From: Candidatus Lloydbacteria bacterium RIFCSPLOWO2_01_FULL_50_20
GTDB taxonomy: Bacteria; Patescibacteriota; Minisyncoccia; Phycocordibacterales; UBA6899
Direction of reading: 5' to 3'
Assembly (NCBI GenBank): GCA_001821435.1
Contig: MHLP01000039.1
Coordinates: 1-46,232 of the forward strand
Length of the DNA: 46,232 nt
The notes beneath the pieces are model-generated. The model was not told where the DNA came from. It did no database searches and saw only the letters and a list, made by a program, of their open reading frames with translations. A program made the position numbers and the translations under genes. Below, in pieces: positions 1 to 9,577 of the stretch (positions within the stretch are counted from its first letter, which is position 1; each line of letters opens with the position of its first letter).

Positions 1-57
1 ACGCAGATGCGGGAGATGGGACTGCGCTGGTTCGCCTATAACATGCTGGTGATTTAG
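1..57 (+). CDS. C-terminal end of a CDS truncated by the window edge (…TQMREMGLRWFAYNMLVI*)
   Basis: Open frame from base 1 to the TAG at 55-57; too short to identify. Confidence 0.35.
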   Translation, partial: TQMREMGLRWFAYNMLVI

Positions 58-221
58 GCGTACCTTGGTGACACGGGGTGTTTTCTACAGAGCATGGCTG
101 TCCCCGTTTCTTCCCCGCGACAGGATTGAACGCGGTGTTTTGCGACCGACGCCTTGGGATGATTGAGCGGCAATGCTCGTCTTTGCTGCTTCTTTCCTCA
201 CGGTTAAGCTAGAATTAAGTT

Positions 222-980
222 ATGTTTTTTTTGCTTTTTAATCTCAATATAATGCACGGGCGTAATCGTAAGAGTGCCCTGTGGCCGCTCGCCGTGGATC
301 GTGACGAGATAGAGCAAAATCTTAAGAATATTTGTGAGTGCGTCCACACATATAATCCTGACTTTGTTGCACTTCAAGAAATAGACAGGACATCGATATT
401 GAGCGGCGGCATTAATCAATTTGAGTTTTTGAACAAGCGACTCCGGTATCCATACCGCTTTTTTGCGCCAAGTTGCTCGATTGGAAGCCTCTTTGTCTCC
501 GGGAACACACTCTTTTCAAAATATCCACTGGTGAACTGCGAGTCGTTTCAATTCGCTCCTGCGTTCCCGACTGACCGCATGGGATTTGTCATAGCTGATG
601 CCACATTGCCCAATGGTACTCTAGTGTCGATTGCTTCGATTCATCTGGTCTATCTGGACTGGTTGCGTCTGGATTCACGCGGGCAAGAATTACTATTAGT
701 TGAGAAAGTCACAGCTGCACGGAAAGGAAACATTGTCCTTGCTGGTGATTTTAATTGTGATCTAGTGGGCAACGAACCTTCACTACGAAATTTTATTGAG
801 AAGTTAGATTTGCAAGCGTACCGTCCACTGAGTAACGACTCGGCAACATATCCGTCTTGGAACCCCATTAGGCGTATTGATTGGATTCTGGCATCGAAAA
901 ACTTAAATTTTATTTCCTATAAAACCCTTCATAACAAAATCTCCGATCATTTCGCGATACTTGCAAATCTCTCGGCTTAG
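222..980 (+). CDS. Endonuclease/exonuclease/phosphatase (EEP) family protein
   Basis: NLNIMHGRN, FVALQEID, LAGDFNCD, RIDWILAS and SDHFAI motifs typical of the EEP fold. Confidence 0.8.
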   Translation: MFFLLFNLNIMHGRNRKSALWPLAVDRDEIEQNLKNICECVHTYNPDFVALQEIDRTSILSGGINQFEFLNKRLRYPYRFFAPSCSIGSLFVSGNTLFSKYPLVNCESFQFAPAFPTDRMGFVIADATLPNGTLVSIASIHLVYLDWLRLDSRGQELLLVEKVTAARKGNIVLAGDFNCDLVGNEPSLRNFIEKLDLQAYRPLSNDSATYPSWNPIRRIDWILASKNLNFISYKTLHNKISDHFAILANLSA

Positions 981-1056
981 GCCCCGACCGATCTTCACCG
1001 ACGCTCATAGGGCAATACGCCTTGCGCCAGTGTCTTCATTGGCGTATCCTCCGTTT

Positions 1057-1473
1057 ATGAAATATCTCGCCATTGATTACGGAACGAAACGCGTCGGCAT
1101 TGCGACCTCGGATGATGGGGGAACGATGGCTTTTCCGCTGCGCGTGATCCCGAACAGCAAAAAACTCGTTGAAGATATCACGGAAATTTGCCGTCTCGAA
1201 CGTATCGGGACGATCATCATGGGGAAGTCGCATAATTTCAAAAACGAACCTAATCCGCTCATGCGCGATATTATTCCTTTTGCGGAAGCGCTGAAGAAAA
1301 AGACCGGTCTTCCCGTTCTTTTCATGACCGAGGTCTTCTCGTCACAGGAAGCGGCACGTGTGACCGGTGAGAATAGTGGAAATGACGCCTCGGCTGCTGC
1401 ACTGGTGCTCCAGAGTTACCTTGATCGCGCGAATATTTCGGGCACCAAATCTCCTGGTGAAGCGAAACTGTGA
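1057..1473 (+). CDS. ruvX: Putative pre-16S rRNA nuclease / Holliday junction resolvase-like YqgF
   Basis: Starts MKYLAIDYGTKRVGIATSD; the ORF-track start at 961 is an upstream extension. Confidence 0.9.
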   Translation: MKYLAIDYGTKRVGIATSDDGGTMAFPLRVIPNSKKLVEDITEICRLERIGTIIMGKSHNFKNEPNPLMRDIIPFAEALKKKTGLPVLFMTEVFSSQEAARVTGENSGNDASAAALVLQSYLDRANISGTKSPGEAKL

Positions 1474-1522
1474 TATTCTGTATTTGTCTACTCGCTACTT
1501 ACTACTCCCCACCTACTCATTT

Positions 1523-1897
1523 ATGGCCACTATCGAAGACTTTAAGAATATTGAAATGAAGATCGGCACCATTCTTGTTGCTGAATATATCGAGGGAGCA
1601 GATAAACTGCTCCGGCTTGAGGTCGATTTCGGACCAAAGGAAAAAAGGAGCGACATGGAAGCCGAGGCGGCCATCGAGGGGGAAAGGGATATTCGTCAGA
1701 TCCTTTCGGGTATCCGCGAATATTATTCTCCGGAACAGCTGATCGGGGAACAATGTCCGTTCGTGACCAATTTGGAACCGCGTACGCTCCGCGGTCTTGT
1801 GAGCAACGGCATGATCCTTGCCGTCAAATCTCCCGATGGCGGTGCGATACTCCTTCACCCGGAGAGACCCACTGAGGCGGGCAGCATGCTTTCATAA
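1523..1897 (+). CDS. tRNA-binding (EMAP/MetRS C-terminal-like) domain protein
   Basis: MATIEDFKNIEMKIGTILVAEYIEGADKLLRLEVDFG and SNGMILAV pattern of the Trbp/CsaA/MetG-C OB fold. Confidence 0.8.
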   Translation: MATIEDFKNIEMKIGTILVAEYIEGADKLLRLEVDFGPKEKRSDMEAEAAIEGERDIRQILSGIREYYSPEQLIGEQCPFVTNLEPRTLRGLVSNGMILAVKSPDGGAILLHPERPTEAGSMLS

Positions 1898-1917
1898 TAT
1901 TTTAAAAATCCCCTTTT

Positions 1918-2517
1918 ATGTTTGACATTGAAAGCATCATCACTATAACGGGGCTCGTCGGCGTCACGGCGATAGTTTTCGCCGAGTCCGGACTTTTTTT
2001 TGGTTTTTTTCTTCCTGGAGATAGTTTACTTTTTACGGCCGGTTTTCTTGCTTCTCAGGGAGTCATTCCGATCACGCCGCTGGTCATTGCGACGATCATC
2101 GCTGCGATCCTCGGCGATTCGGTCGGCTATTGGTTCGGTAGGAAAGTCGGCCCGATGATATTCACCAGACCGGATTCACGGTGGTTTTCTCAAGAGCGGC
2201 TCAATGATGCCCACGTTTTTTTTGAAAAATATGGAGCAAAGAGTCTCATCCTTGCGCGTTTTATTCCCGCAGTGCGCACGTTCACTCCGATATTGGCCGG
2301 CGTCGGAAGGATGCAATACGGAAAATTTCTCACGTATAACGTCATCGGCGGCCTGCTTTGGGGAGGGGTGCTCCCTCTCGCGGGATATTTTCTCGGGGCG
2401 AAAATTCCCGGAGCCGAGCGCTATGTCACCCTTATCATCCTTTTTATTATTTTTCTCTCCGTACTTCCTATCGCAGTTCCCTTGGCAAAACACTGGTTTG
2501 CAAAAAGGCGATCATAG
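1918..2517 (+). CDS. DedA/SNARE-associated (VTT domain) membrane protein
   Basis: ESGLFFGFFLPGDSLLFTAGFLA…GDSVGYWFGRKVG…RFIPAVRTFTPILAGVGRM. Confidence 0.9.
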   Translation: MFDIESIITITGLVGVTAIVFAESGLFFGFFLPGDSLLFTAGFLASQGVIPITPLVIATIIAAILGDSVGYWFGRKVGPMIFTRPDSRWFSQERLNDAHVFFEKYGAKSLILARFIPAVRTFTPILAGVGRMQYGKFLTYNVIGGLLWGGVLPLAGYFLGAKIPGAERYVTLIILFIIFLSVLPIAVPLAKHWFAKRRS

Positions 2518-2570
2518 CACCATTTCGAGGATTGGCTTAGCATGAAAAGCAAAGTCACGTATAATGAAGA

Positions 2571-3647
2571 GTGATGACTTCAATTTTTAATGCACCGAAG
2601 TTCCTCACAATGCCGGCGGTCGGACTCGATATCTCAGCAGATGCGCTTCGCTTCATTGAGCTTGCTCCCGCAAAAGGGCAGCTCGCTGTCGTGCGTTTTG
2701 CGACGAAGAATTTTCCGCTTGGTGTCATCGCGAACGGGCGGGTGCGAGACAAAGAAAAGTTAGCTGAGGCCATTACCGCGCTCGCAAAGGAACATCAGTT
2801 GTCGTTTGCGAACGTCGCCCTCCCTGAAGAGCAGGGTTATCTGGCGAATATGCATCTTTCGTATGTTTCACCGAAAGAGATACGTGACGCTGTCGAACTC
2901 CACCTCGAAGAGCATGTACCCATTCCCGTCGCCGATGCAATCTTTGACTATATGGTGATCGACGATGACACACATCAGCGCCAAGATACCCTCGACGTGG
3001 TCGTTTCCGTTCTTCCGCGCGCTGTTGTGGAAGAGTATCTCGAAATATTCCGGGGAACCGGCATCATTCCGAAGGCCTTTGAATTCGAGTCGCAGGCGAT
3101 GGCCAGAGCGCTTATTACGCGCGGTGATAACGGGACATTTCTTGTTGCCGATATCGGCAAAATGATCACCGACATTTTCGTGGTCGCGAACGGCGTCGTA
3201 CAGTTCTCCGCTTCATTGGATATTGGCGGATATCATGTGACACAAGCTATTGTCAAAGCGACTGGAGTTTCCTATGAAGAGGCTGAAAGTCTTAAAGTGA
3301 AATATGGTCTTGTGGGAGGAGAAAAAGAAGCATCACTGCACAAAGCGATGTATCCCGCTCTCCAAGATCTTCGCGCCCGCCTCATCCGCCATTATTCGTA
3401 TTGGCAAACGCATCATGGCGAAAAAGTGGGAGGAAATATCGAATGTATCTATCTGACGGGCGGCGGCGCGAACCTGAAAGGCATTGAGGAATATCTGTCG
3501 GCAGAGATAGACATCAAAGTGATCATTGCGAACCCCTGGGTGAATGTCTGCTCGTTCAATGACGTTATTCCGCCGCTGAAGCTTCATGAATCGCACGGAT
3601 TCAGCGCGTCAATAGGACTTGCACTTCGTAATACATTCACGAACTGA
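2571..3647 (+). CDS. pilM: Type IV pilus assembly protein PilM-like
   Basis: VGLDISADALRFIEL…, VALPEEQGYL, GTFLVADIGKMITDIFVV, YLTGGGANLKGIEEYLS; followed by PilN/PilO-like genes. Confidence 0.88.
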   Translation: MMTSIFNAPKFLTMPAVGLDISADALRFIELAPAKGQLAVVRFATKNFPLGVIANGRVRDKEKLAEAITALAKEHQLSFANVALPEEQGYLANMHLSYVSPKEIRDAVELHLEEHVPIPVADAIFDYMVIDDDTHQRQDTLDVVVSVLPRAVVEEYLEIFRGTGIIPKAFEFESQAMARALITRGDNGTFLVADIGKMITDIFVVANGVVQFSASLDIGGYHVTQAIVKATGVSYEEAESLKVKYGLVGGEKEASLHKAMYPALQDLRARLIRHYSYWQTHHGEKVGGNIECIYLTGGGANLKGIEEYLSAEIDIKVIIANPWVNVCSFNDVIPPLKLHESHGFSASIGLALRNTFTN

Positions 3648-3654
3648 AATTTTT

Positions 3655-4191
3655 ATGGTCAACCTGCTTTCCCCATCTGAAAAAAAAGAGCTGCTCCGTG
3701 AACATTGGCTGCGTTTCGGTATCATTGTGCTTTGCGCGCTTTTTTTGCTCGAGATATTAAGCGTAGTATATTTTACCCCCGCCTACTATACGCTTTATCT
3801 GAGCACAAAGGGATTGGAGCAGAATCTTTCCGATCTGCGTTCCATCACTCCGGAGGGCGCGAAAGAAGCCGAAGCGGATCTTGCTTTGATCAAACAGCAG
3901 ATGGCGCTGCTTAAGATCACCGAAGGGGTTGTCGATGTTCCCCCTTCAGTACTTCTCCAGGAGATCATTCTTCAAAAACCGCTTGGGATCGATATCGCTT
4001 CGTTCTCATACGTGCGCACGGCAAGTGCCGTCAATATGCAGATCTCCGGTGTCGCACTGACGCAGGAGGATATCTTCGCCTTTCGGAGGAATGTCAAGGC
4101 GAACCCGCGCGTGCTTGATTTTAAATATGGAGGCAATTATGTCACGCTGAAAAATGACATTAGTTTTACCGCGACGATCACCTTTAAATGA
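3655..4191 (+). CDS. PilN-like membrane-anchored protein
   Basis: One N-terminal TM then a coiled region; position between pilM-like and pilO-like genes. Confidence 0.6.
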   Translation: MVNLLSPSEKKELLREHWLRFGIIVLCALFLLEILSVVYFTPAYYTLYLSTKGLEQNLSDLRSITPEGAKEAEADLALIKQQMALLKITEGVVDVPPSVLLQEIILQKPLGIDIASFSYVRTASAVNMQISGVALTQEDIFAFRRNVKANPRVLDFKYGGNYVTLKNDISFTATITFK

Positions 4192-4724
4192 CCATGAAAC
4201 GCCTGATCAACATTATTATTGCGCTTTCCGTACTCAATCTTGTCGGGCTTGGCATTTTTTGGTTCGAGTATTCGACGATCCAGACAAAAAGGGGAGAAGA
4301 AACCCGGTTGCGCAAGGAGATCGCGGATGAAAGAGAGAAGGGAATAGAATTTACTGCTACGCAGAAAGTGGTCACACAGGCGCAAAAAGAAAGCGGTGCA
4401 CTTCAGAAATATTTTTACGACCCTGCCGAGGAAAGCCAGGTCGAGTTTGTGGCAGCAATAGAAGCACTCGGCAGCTCAACGTCGCACGCGCTTGTGGAAA
4501 CAAAGTCGCTTGATCTTATCGGCGGAGCTCTGCCCGGTTTTCGGGGAGAATTTATCATTAAAGGCACGTGGAGCGAACTCTTTCACTTTTTGCGTCTTAT
4601 CGAAACGTTTCCTGCGCATGTGGTCGTCAACCGCTTTAGCGTGAGCGCCCCCGATAAAACCAGCACCCTTTCTTCGTGGACGGGTGGCATAAACATCGAT
4701 CTGGTCGGCTTAAAGAACCCTTAG
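4188..4724 (+). CDS. PilO-like protein
   Basis: ATG overlaps the upstream stop; N-terminal TM, coiled coil and 'GTWSELFHFLRLIETFPAHVVVNRFSV' typical of PilO-like proteins. Confidence 0.6.
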   Translation: MTMKRLINIIIALSVLNLVGLGIFWFEYSTIQTKRGEETRLRKEIADEREKGIEFTATQKVVTQAQKESGALQKYFYDPAEESQVEFVAAIEALGSSTSHALVETKSLDLIGGALPGFRGEFIIKGTWSELFHFLRLIETFPAHVVVNRFSVSAPDKTSTLSSWTGGINIDLVGLKNP

Positions 4725-4727
4725 CAT

Positions 4728-5111
4728 ATGGAAAAAATACTCGGTAAAATTTCGTTTTCTTTTCTCGGTCCGTTGGTTCGCCGCTTCACATCGGGGCAGA
4801 TGAATGACAACATGCTGTGGCGCAGTGTCATCGGCTGCACGATTTTTGCTGCCATCATTATCGGGTTTCTCGCCTGGCTTTCTTTTGGTGAAGTGACCAC
4901 TGAGCCCACAGTTTCACCGTTAATCAGGAAAAATAAAGCAGTGCTTTCGATAGAGGAGCTTCGCGGGGTGATCGATTTCTATCGGAAAAAAGAAGAAGAG
5001 TTTACGGCTCTGCATTCGATTTCTCCGCGTGCTCCCCAATTACATAAAGGAAGCGGGGTGAGCATCCCCCTGAATTCGGTTGAGACATCAGAAGAAGAGC
5101 TGCCGCTTTGA
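4728..5111 (+). CDS. Small membrane protein at the end of the pil-like operon
   Basis: Single TM segment (MLWRSVIGCTIFAAIIIGFLAWL), 3 nt after the upstream stop. Confidence 0.5.
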   Translation: MEKILGKISFSFLGPLVRRFTSGQMNDNMLWRSVIGCTIFAAIIIGFLAWLSFGEVTTEPTVSPLIRKNKAVLSIEELRGVIDFYRKKEEEFTALHSISPRAPQLHKGSGVSIPLNSVETSEEELPL

Positions 5112-5163
5112 TTTTCCAATCGGGTCCGCTTGCTTCCCTGTGCGATCTCTCTCTTTGACCAGA

Positions 5164-5235
5164 TGCCCCCGCCAAGAATCGAACTTGGATCCGAAGCTTA
5201 GAAGGCTTCTGTTTTATCCATTAAACTACGGGGAC
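5164..5235 (-). tRNA. tRNA-Arg (TCT)
   Basis: Reverse strand GTCCCCG…CGGGGGC acceptor, T-arm with TTCGATTC, anticodon loop CTTCTAA; CCA not encoded. Confidence 0.9.
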
Positions 5236-5312
5236 AGTATCATCACCTTAGCGTAAAAAATTGCGTATGTCGATAATTTGTTTTATTGTTTGTTGATCGC
5301 GCGATGAGCTCC

Positions 5313-5341
5313 CCCCGTAGCAAAGAAGACTTGCTACGGGG
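5313..5341. other. Strong hairpin CCCCGTAGCAA-7nt-TTGCTACGGGG between two tRNA genes
   Basis: 11-bp perfect inverted repeat. Confidence 0.7.
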
Positions 5342-5425
5342 TAAGTAGTTGGCACCCGCCCGAACGACGAACATCGTTCAGTCGGGCTGGGAGTAACTGC
5401 TTTATTCACCCGCCCACTTTTTCAC

Positions 5426-5501
5426 GCATCCTTAGCTCAGTTGGTAGAGCAGCGCTTTTACACAGCGAAGGTCGCAGGTTCGAATCCTGCAGGATGCACC
5501 A
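5426..5501 (+). tRNA. tRNA-Val (TAC), CCA encoded
   Basis: GCATCCT…AGGATGC acceptor, GGTTCGAATCC T-arm, anticodon loop TTTACAC, ACCA end. Confidence 0.9.
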
Positions 5502-5624
5502 CTTCGCTCCCTTGTCTGACTCGGGAGCTACGCGGTGCAAGCACAAAAAATCAATGGCTTGTAACATTTTGATAAATAAAGCGAAGTGGCCCCGCGAAGC
5601 TTTAGCGTAGTGGGGCAAAACAAT

Positions 5625-5864
5625 ATGCATTATTGCTATATCCTGCAAAGTCTTAAAGATAAAAGTTTCTACGTCGGATCAACTTCTGATCTTAAAGAAA
5701 GATTTAGGGAACACAACAATAAAGAGGCTAAATATTCTACAAGCAAAGTCCCGTTTAAAATAGTGTGGTATGGGGCATTTGAAAATAAATCTAAGGCTCA
5801 AAAATTTGAGAAATATTTGAAAGCAAGTTCAGGATTCGCGTTCAGAAACAAGAGATTAGTTTAA
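5625..5864 (+). CDS. GIY-YIG domain endonuclease-like protein
   Basis: MHYCYILQSLKDKSFYVGSTSDLKERFREHN, 79 aa. Confidence 0.9.
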   Translation: MHYCYILQSLKDKSFYVGSTSDLKERFREHNNKEAKYSTSKVPFKIVWYGAFENKSKAQKFEKYLKASSGFAFRNKRLV

Positions 5865-5901
5865 TCGCCGTTTCTATTTCAGAAATCCTTGCCCGTCCGT
5901 A

Positions 5902-5919
5902 GTCCCGCCAAGGCGGGAC
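5902..5919. repeat. Perfect palindrome GTCCCGCCAAGGCGGGAC
   Basis: Self-complementary 18-mer in an intergenic region. Confidence 0.7.
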
Positions 5920-6079
5920 GAAGGAGGGTCGGAGGTTCTAACATCGTCTATAAAAGTGCATACTCAATTGTGCGGACTGATCACGGAAGAGCGGGACACG
6001 GATAAACTATAAAAAGTGTATATCATTTTTTCTGAACTGTCAATAATTACCATGCCTCTTCTTCGCATACAATTGGGTC

Positions 6080-6355
6080 ATGAAAAAACGCATTGAATGT
6101 AGCGTATCAGGGCGCGTACAAATGGTCATGTACCGCGATTTTGCGGCACGCAGGGCACGCAGCTCCGACCTGGTCGGCGAGGTAGAGAATAAAGCAGACG
6201 GGACAGTCTTTGTGGTTGCTGAGGGTGAAGAGGAAAAGCTCAAGGCATATATCGAAGAACTCAAAAAGGGTCCTCTTTTGGCGCATGTCAATCATGTGGA
6301 TGTCACGTGGGGTATGCCGGGAGGAGAATTCAAAGATTTTACGCTACTCTATTGA
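6080..6355 (+). CDS. acyP: Acylphosphatase
   Basis: CSVSGRVQMVMYRDFAARRA…DGTVFVVAEGEEEKL, acylphosphatase fold motifs. Confidence 0.9.
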   Translation: MKKRIECSVSGRVQMVMYRDFAARRARSSDLVGEVENKADGTVFVVAEGEEEKLKAYIEELKKGPLLAHVNHVDVTWGMPGGEFKDFTLLY

Positions 6356-6357
6356 AC

Positions 6358-7044
6358 ATGAACGACCGCAAAATACCCCGATCGATAGGCATCATCATGG
6401 ACGGTAATCGCCGGTGGGCGAAAATGAACGGGCTGCCGTCTTTGGAGGGGCATCGGAGAGGATACGAAAAATTACGCGAAGTAACGAAGTGGTGCAAAGA
6501 GAACGGAGTGAAAAATTTGATCGTCTACGCATTTTCCTCGGAAAATTGGAACAGGGCCAAAGAAGAAGTCGGCTACCTCATGAACCTTTTCCGCGAAGTG
6601 ATCGGGCGCATGACCGAAGAAGCACTTGAAGATGATACGCGGCTTCTTTTCCTCGGTGAGCGGCATCGGTTTGATGCGGACATTCTCCGTGCGATCGGGA
6701 ATGCGGAAGAAAAGACGCGTTTGTGCGCTTCGTTTACGTTTGGCATCGCGCTTTCCTACGGCGGACGTGCGGAGATCATTGATGCGATCCATCGTATCCC
6801 GAAGGAGAAACTTTCCTCACTCACCGAGGAAGAGTTTTCCCGCCTTCTCTGGACGAAGGATATTCCCGATCCGGATATTATCATCCGCACCAGCGGGGAA
6901 CAGCGGCTCTCGGGATTTCTTCCGTGGCAGGGAGTGTATAGCGAGCTTTTTTTTGTAGAAACCAAATGGCCGGCCCTTACGCGCAAAGAGTTTGACCGTA
7001 TCCTCGGAGAATATGCCGAGCGAGAACGGCGGTGTGGAAAGTAA
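6358..7044 (+). CDS. uppS: Isoprenyl (undecaprenyl) diphosphate synthase
   Basis: IGIIMDGNRRWAKMNGLPSLEGHRRGYEKL, YAFSSENWNR, DIIIRTSGEQRLSGFLPWQ…YSELFF. Confidence 0.93.
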   Translation: MNDRKIPRSIGIIMDGNRRWAKMNGLPSLEGHRRGYEKLREVTKWCKENGVKNLIVYAFSSENWNRAKEEVGYLMNLFREVIGRMTEEALEDDTRLLFLGERHRFDADILRAIGNAEEKTRLCASFTFGIALSYGGRAEIIDAIHRIPKEKLSSLTEEEFSRLLWTKDIPDPDIIIRTSGEQRLSGFLPWQGVYSELFFVETKWPALTRKEFDRILGEYAERERRCGK

Positions 7045-7101
7045 AAAACAAAGAACGGTATTGGGTTGCAAGAAAAAATCAGTTGAGTTATGATGATTTT
7101 G

Positions 7102-7265
7102 CTTGCTAAAATCCCCGGTATGGTGGCGTGAGAACGGGAGTCGGCTTCCAAAGGAGGAAGCGAGAGGGTCTGGTCCGACCCAAACCGAAAGGCGATGTTG
7201 GGCGAGTGAAATCCCTATGGGGAGGCGTTGTGGAAACCACCAAGGTGCACAGCGCTTTTTATTTT
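7102..7265 (+). ncRNA. Unclassified structured RNA (leader or sRNA) upstream of the RluA-family gene
   Basis: Promoter-like TTGCAA-17-TATGAT at 7066-7094; hairpins CGT-GAGA-ACG, GCTTCC/GGAAGC (7144-7161), GGGTC/GACCC (7166-7181), CC-GAAA-GG; last stem GCGTTGTG/CACAGCGC (7225-7255) followed by TTTTTATTTTT. Confidence 0.5.
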
Positions 7266-7266
7266 T

Positions 7267-7983
7267 ATGAGCCCACAGATACTTTATGAAGACGAGGACT
7301 TTCTTGCGGTCGACAAGCCTGCGGGTTTAGTCATGCATGCGGACGGGCGAACCAAAGAGCCGACGCTCGCCGACTGGGTGCTTGAAAAATATCCGAACCT
7401 GAAAGACGTCGGGGGCATGCACACGCTTGATTCGGGAAGATATGCGCCGCGTACGGGAATTCTTCACCGGCTCGATCGTGAAACTTCCGGCGTGATCCTG
7501 ATCGCCAAGAATGATGAGACATTTTATTTTCTCCAACGGCAATTTCTCGATCATTCAATAGAAAAAACATACAACGCATTCGTTGAGGGGGCGCTCCAAA
7601 CATCTGAAGGCGTGATCGAGCTTCCAATCGGCCGCAGCCGAAGCGATTTTCGGCAGTGGACGACGGGTACCGGAGCTCGCGGAAATCTTCGCAAGGCGAC
7701 AACCGTATATCGTGTGATCAAAGAAAGCGGAGGATTTTCATTGCTTGAGTTGAAACCCCAAACGGGTCGGACACATCAACTCCGCGTGCATTTGAAAGCG
7801 ATCGGTCACCCCATCGTATGCGACAAGCGTTATGGGGGGGCATGCGCGCTTGGATTTGACCGCGTCGCGCTTCACGCGAGGATGATCACCTTCGAATATC
7901 CGAAAGGAGAAAGACGTACCATTGAAGCGCCGATTCCCGCCGATTTTGTCCGTGCGTTAGGGGAGTTGAGGAATTCGCAATAA
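7267..7983 (+). CDS. RluA-family pseudouridine synthase
   Basis: YEDEDFLAVDKPAGLVMHADG, GILHRLDRETSGVILIAKN, QTGRTHQLRVHLKAIGHPIVCDKRYG. Confidence 0.92.
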   Translation: MSPQILYEDEDFLAVDKPAGLVMHADGRTKEPTLADWVLEKYPNLKDVGGMHTLDSGRYAPRTGILHRLDRETSGVILIAKNDETFYFLQRQFLDHSIEKTYNAFVEGALQTSEGVIELPIGRSRSDFRQWTTGTGARGNLRKATTVYRVIKESGGFSLLELKPQTGRTHQLRVHLKAIGHPIVCDKRYGGACALGFDRVALHARMITFEYPKGERRTIEAPIPADFVRALGELRNSQ

Positions 7984-7993
7984 TTTATCTCCC

Positions 7994-8971
7994 ATGATCC
8001 TTCGATTTTCCAAAGATCTTCGCGAACAGCATATCTATGCCAATGGCACCGAGCTTGCGAGCGTCATGGGAAAAGACCGTGACGCAAAAGGCCGACGGAT
8101 ATTCAACCATCCCAAAGCAAGCGAGCTCTTCGTTACGACAATAAAAAACCCCGTGTTAGTTACCGACGTCTATCGTATCGCGCAAATGCCGCCAACGGTG
8201 CGCGACACCATCTTTAAATTATATGAATCTCCCGTGCGAAGAACAGAGTACGGAGGTGTCGCTCTTGATTTTGAACAAGGAAAATATAAAGGAGCATGGG
8301 GGCCGAGTATTGATACGCTGCTTTTTTGCCGCGCGCTCAATAAGATGGATCGCGGATACTTCCGAGGTAAATCGTTGGTCGACATCGGCGCGGGATCGGG
8401 ATTTATCTCAAAATATATTCTCGGCACTTTTCCAGGAGTAAGATCTGCCACGCTTGTTGATCTTAGTCCTCATGCGATCGTGTCGTGCAAGGATAATATC
8501 AAGGACAAGCGCGCGAAATTTGTCTGCGGTGACGCGATTCGTTATATCAAAAAAAGGAAATTCGATGTCATCGTATGCAATCCGCCGTATATTCCGCGCG
8601 AACGAAGTTCCGATGACAATCCTTATGAGGGAATTCTTCTTACGACGCATCTGTTCTCCATCCTTCGGGCGACGCTTCTTCCTGGCGGATGTTTCTTAAC
8701 GAATATTTCCAGTTTGTCAGAAAAAGATGTCTATGCGGCTATGAAAAAATATGGGATCACCGCCGTGAAGCTCGATACGATGAATGTGCCGCTGAAAGTC
8801 ATGAACGTGCTGAATAATAAGGCATGGATGCGTTACCTCAAAAAATGCGGCTTAAAAAGAACGCGGCGCGGAGGATACGAATATTATCAATCGCTTACGA
8901 TCGTCCGCGTCGACTCTTGTCCAGGAAGGAAGGAAAAAGGAGCAGAAAGAAAGACCCCCCACAGAAAATAA
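7994..8971 (+). CDS. Class I SAM-dependent methyltransferase with NPPY motif (HemK/MTS-like)
   Basis: LVDIGAGSGFISKYIL, VDLSPHAIVSC, FDVIVCNPPYIPRE. Confidence 0.8.
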   Translation: MILRFSKDLREQHIYANGTELASVMGKDRDAKGRRIFNHPKASELFVTTIKNPVLVTDVYRIAQMPPTVRDTIFKLYESPVRRTEYGGVALDFEQGKYKGAWGPSIDTLLFCRALNKMDRGYFRGKSLVDIGAGSGFISKYILGTFPGVRSATLVDLSPHAIVSCKDNIKDKRAKFVCGDAIRYIKKRKFDVIVCNPPYIPRERSSDDNPYEGILLTTHLFSILRATLLPGGCFLTNISSLSEKDVYAAMKKYGITAVKLDTMNVPLKVMNVLNNKAWMRYLKKCGLKRTRRGGYEYYQSLTIVRVDSCPGRKEKGAERKTPHRK

Positions 8972-9064
8972 TGAGCGTCAGCTGATGGAGCGGCCCGAGC
9001 TTGAGTTTAACCGTTTTCGTCAGTCTTGCAAAGGTTTTCCGGCCGTGTTAGATTAGCCACTACT

Positions 9065-9514
9065 ATGAATACGGAACTATTGAACAAAATAAAGCTTTCA
9101 CCCATCAATCTTGAGGCACGAAAAAAACTCGAATTTCGCACGGGAGATACGGTGCGTGTCTGGGTCAAAGTGCTTGAAGACGCCGGAAAAAAGAAATATC
9201 GCCTTCAGGCGTTTGAAGGGCTTGTGCTGGCGCGAAAACATGGAGCTGAGCCGGGTGCCTCGTTCACCGTACGCAAGGTTGCGAGCGGGGTCGGAGTTGA
9301 ACGTATCTTCCCGCTCTATTCCCCAATGATCGATAAGATCGAGCTGGTGAAACGCTCGACCGTGCGCCGCTCGAAACTGTATTATGTACGCGCAAAAGCG
9401 ATCCGTGATGTACGCCGGAAGATGAAACAAACATTGATGGGCGGAGGTTCGACGAAAGATTTTGAAGAAGACGTCGATATCACCGAAGCGCCGAAAGAAG
9501 AAACAGAAAAATAG
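9065..9514 (+). CDS. rplS: Large ribosomal subunit protein bL19
   Basis: [13 protein letters not shown]…[15 protein letters not shown]…[44 protein letters not shown]. Confidence 0.95.
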   Translation: MNTELLNKIKLSPINLEARKKLEFRTGDTVRVWVKVLEDAGKKKYRLQAFEGLVLARKHGAEPGASFTVRKVASGVGVERIFPLYSPMIDKIELVKRSTVRRSKLYYVRAKAIRDVRRKMKQTLMGGGSTKDFEEDVDITEAPKEETEK

Positions 9515-9523
9515 CACAAAAAA

Positions 9524-9539
9524 TCCGCCATCAGGCGGA
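9524..9539 (+). terminator. Rho-independent-like terminator after rplS
   Basis: TCCGCC-atca-GGCGGA then CTCTTTGTTT. Confidence 0.5.
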
Positions 9540-9577
9540 CTCTTTGTTTATAATTTGGTGTAGTATTCTTGAATTAG

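Noticed and set aside
1367-1522. N-terminal extension of the tRNA-binding protein ORF
   Set aside because: Reads through the ruvX C-terminus in another frame; the domain starts at ATG 1523.
7102-7265. Structured RNA as SRP RNA, tmRNA or RNase P RNA
   Set aside because: No SRP apical-loop GGAAGGAAGCAGCC, no tmRNA tRNA-like ends or tag, no RNase P GAGGAAAGTCC / P4 pairing; too short for RNase P.
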